From Candidatus Neomicrothrix sp. UBA2131 (lineage in GTDB: Bacteria; Actinomycetota; Acidimicrobiia; Acidimicrobiales; MedAcidi-G1): a stretch of DNA of 51,111 bases. The notes under the pieces were generated by a model, which made no database searches, was not told the origin of the DNA, and saw only the letters and a list, made by a program, of their open reading frames with translations. The DNA lies in the NCBI GenBank assembly GCA_002329075.1, contig DCXR01000043.1, forward strand, positions 13,864 to 64,974, given 5' to 3'. Below are positions 15,141 through 23,443 of the stretch, one piece after another. Each line of letters begins with the position of its first letter. The first letter of the stretch is position 1. The position numbers and the translations under genes are program-made.

Positions 15141-15890
15141 GTGCAACAGGTGTTCCCCCTCCCCGCCGGAGACGACGTCGATCCGGTCGCCGTCTACCAC
15201 GATGTCGAACGCCCCGCCCCCGCAGGGCGACCGTGGGTGCTGGTGAACATGGTCGCCTCGGTGGACAGGGCCACCGACGTCGACGGACTCTCGGGTCCGC
15301 TGGGCGGCGACGCCGACCGTCGCCTTCTTGGCGTTGTGCGCGGCCTCGCCGACGTGGTGCTGGTGGGTGCCGGGACCGTGCGGGCCGAGGGCTACCGCCC
15401 GCCGCTGACACCAGCCGCCGCCGTGGGCGGGCGCAGGGCCACCCGGGGCCAGGCGGTGCGTCCCCGACTGGCCGTGGTGTCGGGAAGCGCCGACCTGGAC
15501 CCGTCGGCGGCGCTTTTCGCCGACCAGGATCCTGACGACCCGGCACCGTTCGTCTACACGTCGGCCGGCGTGGCTCCGGACCGGCTCACCGGCCTGTCCG
15601 GGGTGGCCGAGGTCGTGGTGGCCGACGGTGTGCTGGATGTCGTCGAGGTGGTGGCCGACCTGCATGACCGGGGCGTGGGCACTCTGCTGTGTGAGGGCGG
15701 ACCGGGGCTCGTCGCCCAACTCGCCTCGGCCGGACTGGTGGACGAACTGTGCCTGAGCGTGTCGCCGCTCATCGTGGGCGGCGGAGCGGGCCTTCTGGCG
15801 GGAGCACCCTTGCCGACACCGATGTCCCTGCGGCTGACACATGTCCTGACCGCCGACGGCTTCCTCTTCTGCCGCTACCTGGCCCGCTGA
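15141..15890 (+). CDS. RibD C-terminal-domain (dihydrofolate reductase-like) protein
   Basis: A 249-residue single-domain reductase of the RibD_C/DHFR-like family (PF01872). Seen are RPWVLVNMVASVDRATDVDG (substrate/NADPH region), DVVLVGAGTVRAEGYRPP, PRLAVVSGSADLDP and GVGTLLCEGGPGLVAQL in the cofactor fold, and LSVSPLIVGGG towards the end. In riboflavin synthesis such domains reduce the ribosyl side chain of the pyrimidine intermediate, but many stand-alone members have other substrates. No deaminase domain is attached, and it is 28 kb from the rib operon. The start GTG 15141 follows a leaderless-type -10. It ends 11 bases from the LysM gene stop (convergent). Confidence 0.8.
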   Translation: MQQVFPLPAGDDVDPVAVYHDVERPAPAGRPWVLVNMVASVDRATDVDGLSGPLGGDADRRLLGVVRGLADVVLVGAGTVRAEGYRPPLTPAAAVGGRRATRGQAVRPRLAVVSGSADLDPSAALFADQDPDDPAPFVYTSAGVAPDRLTGLSGVAEVVVADGVLDVVEVVADLHDRGVGTLLCEGGPGLVAQLASAGLVDELCLSVSPLIVGGGAGLLAGAPLPTPMSLRLTHVLTADGFLFCRYLAR

Positions 15891-15901
15891 CGCTGTGTGC
15901 G

Positions 15902-16297
15902 TCAGCCGCCTACCGGCAACTCGATGCGCTGGCCGGGCTGGAGCAGCGGCCCACCCGCAGCGATGGTCAGGCGATCGACGGTGTGGCGCACGTCGATTCC
16001 CGCCGGGGTGAGCCGCTCGGCGATGGCCCAGAGCGTGTCGCCGGGCTGCACCACGTAGACGACAGGCTCACCGGCTGCCCCGGCCGGTGCCCCACCCGGG
16101 ACGCCGTTGACCCGGCCTGCCAACTCGCCGGCGACCAGGGTGCCGCAGAAGATCGTGGTGGCCAGGACGAGTGCGGCCACCATGCGGCGACGGCGATAGA
16201 CCTGGGTCGGCGTGACGCGGTCCGGAACGGCACGGAAAGCGCCGAGGGCGCCGAGGGACGGGCGGCCCGTGGGGTGGGGAACGAAGGTCGTGGTCAT
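15902..16297 (-). CDS. Membrane-anchored LysM protein divergent from lexA: candidate SOS-induced division inhibitor
   Basis: A 131-residue protein. A basic cluster YRRRR (34-38) precedes one hydrophobic helix (39-60). A small-residue linker and a C-terminal LysM domain (VVYVVQPGDTLWAIAERL ... GPLLQPGQRIELPV, ~79-128) follow, so it sits in the membrane with LysM outside, touching peptidoglycan. This layout and its position divergent from lexA match YneA of Bacillus and Rv2719c/ChiZ and DivS-like proteins of actinobacteria, which delay division after DNA damage. The shared intergenic region has three LexA-type boxes. The start ATG 16297 (GAGAGG upstream) or ATG 16306 is possible. Family and context give the role; activity is inferred. 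Confidence 0.75.
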   Translation of the reverse strand: MTTTFVPHPTGRPSLGALGAFRAVPDRVTPTQVYRRRRMVAALVLATTIFCGTLVAGELAGRVNGVPGGAPAGAAGEPVVYVVQPGDTLWAIAERLTPAGIDVRHTVDRLTIAAGGPLLQPGQRIELPVGG

Positions 16298-16358
16298 GGT
16301 TCTCATCCTCTCCCTGGAGTGTGACAGCGCCTGGATTTCCGGTTTATTGCGGGGGTGC

Positions 16359-16388
16359 TTGACATGGAACGCCTGTTCGGGGGAACAT
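16359..16388 (+). promoter_or_regulatory. Probable lexA promoter with a LexA half-matching box in the spacer
   Basis: TTGACA (16359-16364) is a perfect -35; 18 bases later GAACAT (16383-16388) is a weak -10. The spacer holds TGGAACGCCTGTTCGG (16365-16380), which keeps GAAC-N4-GTTC. TACAGT at 16412-16417 is an alternative -10. Confidence 0.4.
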
Positions 16389-16395
16389 GTGTGCG

Positions 16396-16411
16396 ACGAA
16401 CGTCCGTTCGA
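16396..16411. promoter_or_regulatory. LexA (SOS) box, second copy
   Basis: ACGAACGTCCGTTCGA, one mismatch from the actinobacterial palindrome TCGAAC-N4-GTTCGA. It lies between the LysM gene and lexA. Confidence 0.75.
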
Positions 16412-16425
16412 TACAGTACACCTTA

Positions 16426-16441
16426 TCGAACACCTGTTCGA
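16426..16441. promoter_or_regulatory. LexA (SOS) box, perfect palindrome
   Basis: TCGAACACCTGTTCGA matches TCGAAC-N4-GTTCGA exactly. It lies 63 bases upstream of the lexA start and can serve both divergent genes. Confidence 0.9.
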
Positions 16442-16503
16442 TGTCAACCCCCGACACCAGATTCCGCCTCACCCTCAAGCACCCCAAGGAAAGAGCCCCA
16501 ACC

Positions 16504-17136
16504 ATGACCGGGACCACGCTCACCGCCCGCCAGCAGCAGATCCTCGAGCTCATCGACCGCCATACGCGGGAGCGGGGCTACCCACCGTCGGTACGCGAGA
16601 TCGGCGACGAGGTCGGCCTCACCTCACCCTCCACCGTCCACTCGCACCTGGGCACGCTCCAGGACAAGGGCTACCTCAAGCGCGACCCCAGCAAGCCCCG
16701 GGCCATCGAGGTCTGCTTCGACCCGACCTCCGGTGCACCCGTCGAACGGGGCACCGTGCGCCACGTCCCCCTGGTCGGCGATGTCGCAGCAGGCACCGAT
16801 GTACTAGCCCACGAGAACGTCGAGGAATCGATCCCCCTGCCCGCCGAGTTCACCGGCGACGGCACGCTGTTCATGCTCCGGGTCCGCGGCGACTCCATGA
16901 TCGGTGCCGGCATCTTCGAGGACGACTTCGTCGTCGTGCGGTCCCAGCAGACGGCCGACGACGGCGACCTCGTAGTGGCCGGCATCAACGGGGAGGAGGC
17001 CACCGTCAAGCACCTCCGGCGCGATGGCAGCCACATCGTGCTCCGGGCATCCAACCCCGACTTCCAGGACCTGCGCTACCCGGCCGACGAGGTATCGGTC
17101 TTCGGCCGCGTGGTCACCGTCCTGCGCCGGCTCTGA
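16504..17136 (+). CDS. lexA: LexA repressor
   Basis: A 210-residue SOS repressor with an N-terminal winged helix-turn-helix (LTARQQQILELIDRHTRERG ... PPSVREIGDEVGLTSPSTVHSHL, residues 6-49) and a C-terminal S24 autoprotease. The self-cleavage bond is Ala96-Gly97 in VAAGTD, the nucleophile is Ser131 in RGDSM, and the general base is Lys169 in ATVKH. The start ATG 16504 gives the usual LexA N-terminus; an in-frame extension through the SOS boxes is rejected. It is autoregulated through the boxes at 16365-16441. It converges with dapE over a shared terminator hairpin. Confidence 0.97.
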   Translation: MTGTTLTARQQQILELIDRHTRERGYPPSVREIGDEVGLTSPSTVHSHLGTLQDKGYLKRDPSKPRAIEVCFDPTSGAPVERGTVRHVPLVGDVAAGTDVLAHENVEESIPLPAEFTGDGTLFMLRVRGDSMIGAGIFEDDFVVVRSQQTADDGDLVVAGINGEEATVKHLRRDGSHIVLRASNPDFQDLRYPADEVSVFGRVVTVLRRL

Positions 17137-17171
17137 GCGCCGGTTCCCCTCCCCTCCGGGAGTCGGCGCTC
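17135..17171. terminator. Bidirectional terminator hairpin between lexA and dapE
   Basis: GAGCGCCG (17135-17142) pairs with CGGCGCTC (17164-17171), with further inner pairing of TTCCC/GGGAG. The hairpin includes most of the lexA stop (TGA 17134-17136) and the dapE stop (17172-17170), so both messages end inside the same palindrome. No T-tract is seen. Confidence 0.6.
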
Positions 17172-18243
17172 AGACGCCCCCCTCGAGGAACCGGCGCAGC
17201 ACCGAGAAGTTCTCCTCGAGCATCGACCGGTGCAGGTGCTCGTCGGCCATGTGGGCCACCGTCGGGTCACCCGGCCCCAGGTTCACCGCCGGCACCCCGT
17301 GCTCGCTGAAGAACGCCACATCGGTCCAGCCCAGCTTCGCCCGAACCTCCAGTCCAGACTGTTCCACGAGCCCCGCCATCAGCGGATGACCGAGTCCGGG
17401 AACAGCCGCCGGACCGTGGTCCACGAGCTCGACCGAGTCGCCGTCGTCGAGGAACGGTGCCAGCATCGCCCGAACGTGGGCCTCCGCATCGGTGCCGCTG
17501 CGGTCCGGCGCATAGCGGTGGTTGACCTGCAACACGGCCTCATCGGGGACCACGTTGCCCGATATGCCGCCATCGACGGATACCGCCTGCAGCGCCTCCC
17601 GGTAGCGACAGCCGTCGACCTCGGGCTCCCGGTGTTCGTAGGCGTCGAGCGCCACGAGGAGGGCCCCCGCCCGGTGGATGGCGTTGCGGCCCATCCACGG
17701 CCGCGCCGTGTGCGCCCTTGTACCCCGCAGCCGGACCTCGAAGCGCATCGTGCCCTGGCATCCCGCCTCGATGGCCCCGCCCGTCGGCTCGCCCAGGATC
17801 GCCACGTCGCCTTCCAGCAACTCGGGGACCTCGGCGAACAACTCTGACAGCCCACTGTGTTCGCGGGCGACCTCCTCACGTGCGTAGAACACGAACGTCA
17901 CGTCCACCGCCGGCTCCGGAACGCTTCGGGCCAACTCCAGCATCACGGCCAGGCCGCCCTTCATGTCGGCCGAGCCCAGGCCCCACAGGGTGTCGCCGTC
18001 GATGCGCGCACGCCTGCCGTCGGATCCTGCGGTCCCCGGAACGGTGTCGGTGTGTCCCGCCAGGATCAGACGGCGTGATCGGCCGAGCCCGGTCCGGGCG
18101 ACGAGGTTGTCGCCGATCCGGTCGACCGTAAGACCCGGCACATCACCCAACCCGGCCTCGAGGTGCGCCACGATGGCAGCCTCGTCGAAACTTACCGACG
18201 GGATGTCGACGAGTTCGGCAGCAAGGGCCAGGAGATCGGTCAT
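17170..18243 (-). CDS. dapE: Succinyl-diaminopimelate desuccinylase
   Basis: A 357-residue M20-family metalloenzyme removing succinate from N-succinyl-LL-diaminopimelate. Metal-binding motifs are seen: AGHTDTVP (His/Asp), GLGSADMKGG (bridging Asp), YAREEV (catalytic and metal Glu), then LGEPTGG and a late VNLGPGDPTVAHMADEH. The dimerisation-domain His is in RAHTARPW. The start ATG 18243 gives the usual N-terminus; upstream in-frame sequence belongs to dapD. It is 20 bases downstream of dapD and co-transcribed, so consecutive pathway steps are paired. Confidence 0.93.
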   Translation of the reverse strand: MTDLLALAAELVDIPSVSFDEAAIVAHLEAGLGDVPGLTVDRIGDNLVARTGLGRSRRLILAGHTDTVPGTAGSDGRRARIDGDTLWGLGSADMKGGLAVMLELARSVPEPAVDVTFVFYAREEVAREHSGLSELFAEVPELLEGDVAILGEPTGGAIEAGCQGTMRFEVRLRGTRAHTARPWMGRNAIHRAGALLVALDAYEHREPEVDGCRYREALQAVSVDGGISGNVVPDEAVLQVNHRYAPDRSGTDAEAHVRAMLAPFLDDGDSVELVDHGPAAVPGLGHPLMAGLVEQSGLEVRAKLGWTDVAFFSEHGVPAVNLGPGDPTVAHMADEHLHRSMLEENFSVLRRFLEGGV

Positions 18244-18263
18244 GGTGGGATTCCGGCGCCTGC

Positions 18264-19085
18264 TCAGGTGGTGACGCCGTGGGTGCGCAGGATTTCGGTC
18301 AGTGCCGACTTGTCGTGGCGCTCCCCCTCCTCGAGGCGCCGCAGCACCAGCACACAGGGCAGCCCGAACTCGCCGCCCGGGAACGACCTCGGCCGGGAGG
18401 CCTGCACCGCCACGCACCAGGGCGGAACCTCGCCGCGGCCCAACTCATCGCCGGTCTGGGCGTCGATGACCGGAATCGACCCGGTGAGGACGGCGCCGGC
18501 GCCGAGTACCACGCCGTCGCCCACCCTGGCCCCCTCGGCCACCACGCAGCGGCTTCCGATCAGGCACTCGTCTCCCACGACCACCGGAGTCGCATTGGCC
18601 GGTTCGAGAACGCCGCCGATGCCCACACCACCCGAGAGGTGCACGTTGCGGCCGATCTGGGCGCACGAGCCGACCGTCGCCCAGGTGTCGACCATGGTGC
18701 CCTCGTCCACATAGGCGCCGATGTTCACAAAGCTCGGCATCAGCACGACACCCGAACCCTGGTAGCTGCCCCAACGGGCCATGGCCCCCGGCAGCACCCT
18801 CACGCCACGGGAGGCGAAGTCGCGCTTGAGCGGGATCTTGTCGACGAACTCGAACGGGCCGACCTCGCTGGTCTCCATCCTGGCCTGCTTGAACAGCAGC
18901 AGGATCGCGAGCTTGAGCCACTCGTTGACGACCACCGTGTCGGGTCCCGGCTCCGCCACGCGGGCCTCACCGCGGTCGAGCAGTTCGATCGCCTCGTGGA
19001 TGGCGGCGTTGGCGTCGGCGTCCTCGGGATCCAGGGAATCCCTGTTCGCCCAGAGTTCTTCTATGCGGGACTGCATGTCGGACAT
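18264..19085 (-). CDS. dapD: 2,3,4,5-tetrahydropyridine-2,6-dicarboxylate N-succinyltransferase
   Basis: A 273-residue left-handed beta-helix acyltransferase that succinylates tetrahydrodipicolinate from succinyl-CoA. The N-terminal helical domain is followed by hexapeptide-type repeats (VRVLPGAMARWGSYQGSG, VLMPSFVNIGAYVDEGTMVDTWATVG, GRNVHLSGGVGIGGVLEP, LIGSRCVVAEGARVGDGVVLGAG). Its length fits the proteobacterial-type DapD of ~274 residues rather than the longer mycobacterial form. The start ATG 19085 follows a TAGCCT box by 7 bases, so it probably has a leaderless transcript with dapE behind it. Confidence 0.95.
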   Translation of the reverse strand: MSDMQSRIEELWANRDSLDPEDADANAAIHEAIELLDRGEARVAEPGPDTVVVNEWLKLAILLLFKQARMETSEVGPFEFVDKIPLKRDFASRGVRVLPGAMARWGSYQGSGVVLMPSFVNIGAYVDEGTMVDTWATVGSCAQIGRNVHLSGGVGIGGVLEPANATPVVVGDECLIGSRCVVAEGARVGDGVVLGAGAVLTGSIPVIDAQTGDELGRGEVPPWCVAVQASRPRSFPGGEFGLPCVLVLRRLEEGERHDKSALTEILRTHGVTT

Positions 19086-19092
19086 GGTCGTA

Positions 19093-19098
19093 AGGCTA
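19093..19098 (-). promoter_or_regulatory. Leaderless-type -10 box of dapD-dapE
   Basis: TAGCCT on the minus strand with 7 bases to ATG 19085. Confidence 0.6.
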
Positions 19099-19136
19099 CC
19101 GACCGGCCCCCCTTGGATCGGGACGCTTTGCCGGCG

Positions 19137-20264
19137 TCAGGTGCGGCCGGAGCGTTCGGCGACGAGGTCCAGGCGGTCGTCGGTCGCCACGGCGGCGATG
19201 CGGACATGGCCGCCGCCGTCCGGGCCGTAGAACTCGCCCGGACTCACCACGATGCCCAACGTCCCGGCCAGCCGGTGGATGAGGCCCCAGGCGTCGCCAT
19301 CCGGTGCCGCCATCCAGAGGTAGAAGCCGCCCGCCGGCAGGCTCGCCTCGATGCCCAGGTCGCCCATGATCCCGGCAAGCAACCCCAGGCGCCGGTGATA
19401 GCGGATCGCCTGGGCCTCGACGTGGGACTGGTCGGCGAGCGCCGCAACGCCGGCCACCTGTGCAGGCCCGGGGATCATGAAGCCCTGGTGCTTGCGGACC
19501 TCGCGCAGGTAGTGGACCAGTTCGGCGTCGCCTGCGTAGTACCCGACCCGCAGGCCGGCCAGGTTCGAGCGCTTCGAGAGGGAGTGCACTGCGATCACCC
19601 CCTCGGAGCCGTGCTGGAGCACCGACCGGGGCGGTCCGTCCCAGGTGAACTCGACATAGCACTCATCGCTCAGGACCGGAACGCCCCGTTCCCTGCCCCA
19701 CGTCGCCGCTGCCCCCAGGTCGTCGAGGGCGCCGGCCGGATTGCCCGGGGTGTTGGCCCATAGGCAGAGGGCCCGCCCGGCATCGGCCTCGTCGATGGCC
19801 GACAGGTCGAGGCGCCAATCGGCGTCGAGGGGCACCGGCACGGACCGGCAGCCGGCCATCTCCGCACCCATGGCGTAGGACGGATACGAGATCGCCGGGA
19901 AGAGGACCGTGTCGCGCGAGGGATCGCGGAGCCGCAGCACCTGGGGCAGGCCGGAGACAAACTCCTTGGACCCGATGCATGCGCCCACCTGTGCCGGTTC
20001 GATGTCGACGTCGAGGCGCCGGTCGAACCAGCCGCAGACAGCGTCCAGGAGGTCGGCGCTCCCGACCGATGACGGATAGGAACGTGCAGCGTCGGTGGCG
20101 GCAGCCAGCGCATCGGCCACGACATCGGGCACCGGGTCGCACGGCGTGCCCACCGACAGGTCGACGGCGCCACCGGGGAGGGTGGCTGCCAGGGCGCGGG
20201 CCTCGTCGAGGAGGTCGTACGGGTAGGGCGGTGGCACGAACCCTCCGGAGCGTCCGGTGCTCAT
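19137..20264 (-). CDS. dapC: N-succinyldiaminopimelate aminotransferase (class I/II aminotransferase)
   Basis: A 375-residue fold-type I PLP aminotransferase. Features: PYPYDLLDEARALAATLPGG at the N-terminus, VDLSVGTPCDPVP, WANTPGNPAGALDD (PLP-contacting Asn), LSDECYVEFTWDG (Asp/Tyr), and the PLP lysine in VHSLSKRSNLAGLRVGYYAG. C-terminal Arg for the substrate carboxylate is in GGHVRIAAVA. The sequence type and the dap neighbours (dapF three genes upstream, dapD just downstream) support the succinyl-DAP step. The start overlaps the hflX stop (ATGA). A general aspartate-type aminotransferase remains an alternative. Confidence 0.88.
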   Translation of the reverse strand: MSTGRSGGFVPPPYPYDLLDEARALAATLPGGAVDLSVGTPCDPVPDVVADALAAATDAARSYPSSVGSADLLDAVCGWFDRRLDVDIEPAQVGACIGSKEFVSGLPQVLRLRDPSRDTVLFPAISYPSYAMGAEMAGCRSVPVPLDADWRLDLSAIDEADAGRALCLWANTPGNPAGALDDLGAAATWGRERGVPVLSDECYVEFTWDGPPRSVLQHGSEGVIAVHSLSKRSNLAGLRVGYYAGDAELVHYLREVRKHQGFMIPGPAQVAGVAALADQSHVEAQAIRYHRRLGLLAGIMGDLGIEASLPAGGFYLWMAAPDGDAWGLIHRLAGTLGIVVSPGEFYGPDGGGHVRIAAVATDDRLDLVAERSGRT

Positions 20265-21652
20265 GGAGAATCCAGCACGATCGGCCCGCCGCCTTCCTCG
20301 GCGAACTCGGCGAGGCGCCCGACCGAACCCTCGTCCAGGCGCACCCTCAGGCGCCAGCCGTGCTCGTCCGACGACTCGTCCAGAACCTCGCCCTCACGGT
20401 GGGCCATGGCAAGCGCGTCGCCCCGGTCGAACGGCACCACCAGGGACACGACCCGGGCGGAGGACCGCAGTCGTCGGCCGATGGCGGCCAGCAGGTCTTC
20501 GATCCCCTCTCCGGTCACCGCAGAGACCGCCACGGCGCCCTCCTCCCTGGCGGCCAGGCGGGCCGCTGCCACCGGATCGGTGTCCGCCTTGTTGAAGGCG
20601 TAGAGCTCGGGCACGTCTTCGGCGCCGATCTCACGCAGGACCCCACGAACGGCGTCGATGTCACCGAACGGGTCGAGGGCGGAGGAATCCACGACATGGA
20701 CCAGCAGGTCGGCGTCGACCACGACGTCGAGCGTCGTACGGAATGCCTCGACCAGCTGATGGGGCAGCTTGCGGACGAAGCCGACCGTGTCGGTCAAGAA
20801 GACCGCCTCGCCACCGGGAAGCTCGAGGCGTCGGGTCGTGGCATCGAGCGTGGCGAAGAGCCGGTCCTCGACGAGCACGTCGGCATCGGTCATTCGGTTC
20901 AGGAGCGTCGACTTGCCGGCGTTGGTGTAGCCCACGATTGCCACCGACCGGTTGCTGGTGCGGCGGCGCCTCTTCGACTGGGTGGCCCGGTTCTGCCGGA
21001 CGCCCACGAGGTCCTTTTCGAGCTTGCGGATCCGTCGCATGATCCGGCGCCGATCAACCTCCAACTGGGTCTCGCCCGGGCCCCGGGTTCCGATGCCACC
21101 GGCCTGCTGGCTGAACGTGCGGCCCGAGCGACGCAGGCGGGGCAGGCGGTAACGGAGTTGTGCCAGCTCGACCTGGGTCCGTCCCGCCAGGCTGCTGGCG
21201 TTCTGGGCGAAGATGTCGAGGATCACTGCGGTGCGGTCCAGCGCCGACCTCTTCAGGATCGTCTCGAGGTTGCCCTGCTGGGCCGGGGTGAGCTCGTTGT
21301 CGAAAACGACGGTGTCTGCGTCGTGCTGTTGGGAGAGGTCGCGTATCTCGACCGCCTTGCCGCTGCCGACGTACGTGGCGATGTCAGGGGCGTCGCGGTG
21401 CTGGAGCATCCGGGCCACCGGGTCGGCTCCGGCCGTGTCGACCAGTCGGGCCAACTCGTCCATCGAGGCGTCGACCTCGTCGGGGTCTTCTCGGCCCAAC
21501 GCCACGCCTGCCAGCACGATGCGTTCACGGAACGCACGGTCGATGAGGCCGCGGTTTGCGCCTCCGAACTCACCGAAGGCGCCCCGGTGTGACGCCCCGT
21601 CGGCAGGTTCTGCATCGACTCCGATGGGCTCCTCAGGAAGATCGTCACCCAT
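20261..21652 (-). CDS. hflX: GTPase HflX
   Basis: A 463-residue ribosome-associated GTPase that splits stalled or stressed 50S/70S particles. The N-terminal HflX domain shows GSGKAVEIRDLSQQ, DNELTPAQQGNLE and FAQNAS, then the glycine-rich GGIGTRGPGETQLEVDRR linker. The G domain shows G1 GYTNAGKST, G3 DTVGFVRKLP and G4 NKAD. There is a C-terminal domain ending VLDSP. The start ATG 21652 overlaps the dapF stop by 8 bases. It is in the miaB-miaA-dapF-hflX-dapC unit; the miaA-hflX closeness recalls the proteobacterial miaA-hfq-hflX arrangement. Confidence 0.95.
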   Translation of the reverse strand: MGDDLPEEPIGVDAEPADGASHRGAFGEFGGANRGLIDRAFRERIVLAGVALGREDPDEVDASMDELARLVDTAGADPVARMLQHRDAPDIATYVGSGKAVEIRDLSQQHDADTVVFDNELTPAQQGNLETILKRSALDRTAVILDIFAQNASSLAGRTQVELAQLRYRLPRLRRSGRTFSQQAGGIGTRGPGETQLEVDRRRIMRRIRKLEKDLVGVRQNRATQSKRRRRTSNRSVAIVGYTNAGKSTLLNRMTDADVLVEDRLFATLDATTRRLELPGGEAVFLTDTVGFVRKLPHQLVEAFRTTLDVVVDADLLVHVVDSSALDPFGDIDAVRGVLREIGAEDVPELYAFNKADTDPVAAARLAAREEGAVAVSAVTGEGIEDLLAAIGRRLRSSARVVSLVVPFDRGDALAMAHREGEVLDESSDEHGWRLRVRLDEGSVGRLAEFAEEGGGPIVLDSP

Positions 21653-22448
21653 GACCGACCTCGTGGTCGCCGATGTGGACCGACGGTCCGGTCAGCCGGA
21701 TCGTGCCGCCCAGTTCGACGACGGCGCTGCCGCCCGCCATTCGGACCTCGACCCGCTCGTCGACGAGCCCCCACGAATGCACCAGGTGGGCGGCCGCACA
21801 GGCACCGCTGCCACAGGCCCTGGTGAGGCCGGCGCCCCGCTCCCACGGCCGGAGTCGGATCGTGGCCTGGTCCAGCACCTGCACCAGGTGGACATTGCAC
21901 CCCTCGGGTTCGAAGAATGCCTCGATGGTCGGACCCACGACTCCCAGGTCCACGGCATCGACGTCATCGACCTCTATGACCAGGTGCGGGTTCCCCATGT
22001 CGACTGTGTCATGGCGTCCCGGTGTCGGGCCACCGAGATCAACGGCCAGACCGTGGGTGTCGGGTCCGATGCCGGCTGCACCCATGTCGACGGTTGCCGT
22101 GACCTCGGTGTCGTCCGGGCCGCCGGCGACGACGACCCGACGCCGGCCGGCCGGCGTGTCGACGGCCAGGTCGAGGTCCGTGGCACCGGTCGCCCGTGCG
22201 ACGGCCTGCCCGAAGCAGAGCAGACCGTTGCCGCTCACCTCGGCAGGACTGCCGTCGCTGTTGACCAGCGTGAAGGTGAGGCCCGCCGCGGAGCCGGCCC
22301 ACGGCGTGCCGAAGACGAGGCCGTCTGCGCCTATGCCGCTGTTGCGGTCACACAGGTTCCGCGCCAGGTCGGAGGCATCGGACGGCACCTCGTGGACGAG
22401 TGCCACGAGGAAGTCGTTGCAGAGGCCGTGGTGGTGGGTCAGGTTCAC
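21645..22448 (-). CDS. dapF: Diaminopimelate epimerase
   Basis: A 267-residue cofactor-independent epimerase converting LL- to meso-diaminopimelate for lysine and peptidoglycan. The two catalytic cysteines are in GNGLLCFG and TRACGSGACA. Other marks are HHGLCNDFLV at the start, FTLVNSDGSPAEVSG, and VDMGNPHLV. GNGLLC replaces the more common GNGxRC. The start GTG 22448 (NLTHHHG) is chosen for family fit; there is no strong ribosome binding site. The gene lies 52 bases after miaA. Confidence 0.92.
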   Translation of the reverse strand: MNLTHHHGLCNDFLVALVHEVPSDASDLARNLCDRNSGIGADGLVFGTPWAGSAAGLTFTLVNSDGSPAEVSGNGLLCFGQAVARATGATDLDLAVDTPAGRRRVVVAGGPDDTEVTATVDMGAAGIGPDTHGLAVDLGGPTPGRHDTVDMGNPHLVIEVDDVDAVDLGVVGPTIEAFFEPEGCNVHLVQVLDQATIRLRPWERGAGLTRACGSGACAAAHLVHSWGLVDERVEVRMAGGSAVVELGGTIRLTGPSVHIGDHEVGHG

Positions 22449-22500
22449 GGTGCCATTCTCGCCCACCGGCGACCTGCCACCGCACCCGGTTCCGCCCCGC

Positions 22501-23427
22501 TCATGCTGTGCACCCGTCGAAGGCCGCAAGCAGGTCGTCGAGCACCGCCGTCGGGTCGTCGTCGACGTCGAGCCAGGTGATACGGGGATCCCGTCGGAAC
22601 CACCTCTCCTGGCGGCGGGCGAAACGCCGTGTGGCGACCACCGCCTCCTCCACGGCCTCGTCGAGCGTGCACTCGCCACGCAGGTGCGCCGCCAGTTCCC
22701 TGTAGCCGAGGGCCTGGGTGGCGGTCTGCGAGAAGCCGTCGGGTCCGGCCAGCAGGGCGGCAACCTCGTCGAGGAACCCCTCGTCCATCATCCGGTTGAA
22801 CCGCTCGGCGATGCGCTGGTCCAGCAGCGGACGCGGTACCCGGAGCCCGACCTGCGTGAACGGTGTCTCCGGGTACGTCTCGAGTCCCGGCCCGAACGAC
22901 GAGAACGGCCGCCCGGCTCCGAGCGTGACCTCGAGTGCCCGGAGCACCCGCCTGCGGTTCGTCGGCTCCATGCGGCCCGCCGCCACCGGATCCGAATCCA
23001 TGAGTCGTCGATGCAGGTCCAGCGTGTCGGGATCCGCCTCCAACTCGGACCGCACCTCCTCGTAGCGGCCCGGGATCTCGAGGTCGTCGACCACGGACCG
23101 GATGTGGAGCCCGGTACCACCCACGAGGATCGCCCGACTGCCCCGACCGGCGATCTCTCCGAGGGCGGCCAGCGCCGCCGCCTGGAACATCGACACCGTG
23201 AACTCTTCGGAGGGGTCCGCCAGGTCCAGGAGGTGGTGTGGAACCTCGGCGCGCAACTCCGTACCCGGCGTGGCCGTGCCGATGTCCATGCCCCGGTAGA
23301 CGGCCATGGAGTCCATCGACACCAACTCCACTCCCGGCCGACGGCGGGAGACCTCGAGTGCCAGCGCCGACTTGCCCGATGCGGTGGCCCCGATCAGGAC
23401 CAGGTGGCCGTTGGTGTGGTCTGGCAC
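22501..23427 (-). CDS. miaA: tRNA dimethylallyltransferase
   Basis: A 308-residue enzyme adding dimethylallyl to A37 of tRNAs reading UNN codons. The P-loop is GATASGKSALA near residues 13-23. SMDSMAVYRGMDIGTATP and VPHHLLDL form the substrate channel, VGGTGLHIRSVVD follows, and the C-terminal tRNA-binding part has QALGYRELA and RRFARRQERWFRRDP. The start GTG 23427 gives normal length; a frame extension overlapping miaB is rejected. It works before MiaB, which is encoded directly upstream. Confidence 0.94.
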   Translation of the reverse strand: MPDHTNGHLVLIGATASGKSALALEVSRRRPGVELVSMDSMAVYRGMDIGTATPGTELRAEVPHHLLDLADPSEEFTVSMFQAAALAALGEIAGRGSRAILVGGTGLHIRSVVDDLEIPGRYEEVRSELEADPDTLDLHRRLMDSDPVAAGRMEPTNRRRVLRALEVTLGAGRPFSSFGPGLETYPETPFTQVGLRVPRPLLDQRIAERFNRMMDEGFLDEVAALLAGPDGFSQTATQALGYRELAAHLRGECTLDEAVEEAVVATRRFARRQERWFRRDPRITWLDVDDDPTAVLDDLLAAFDGCTA

Positions 23428-23443
23428 CGCTGTCGGTCCGACT

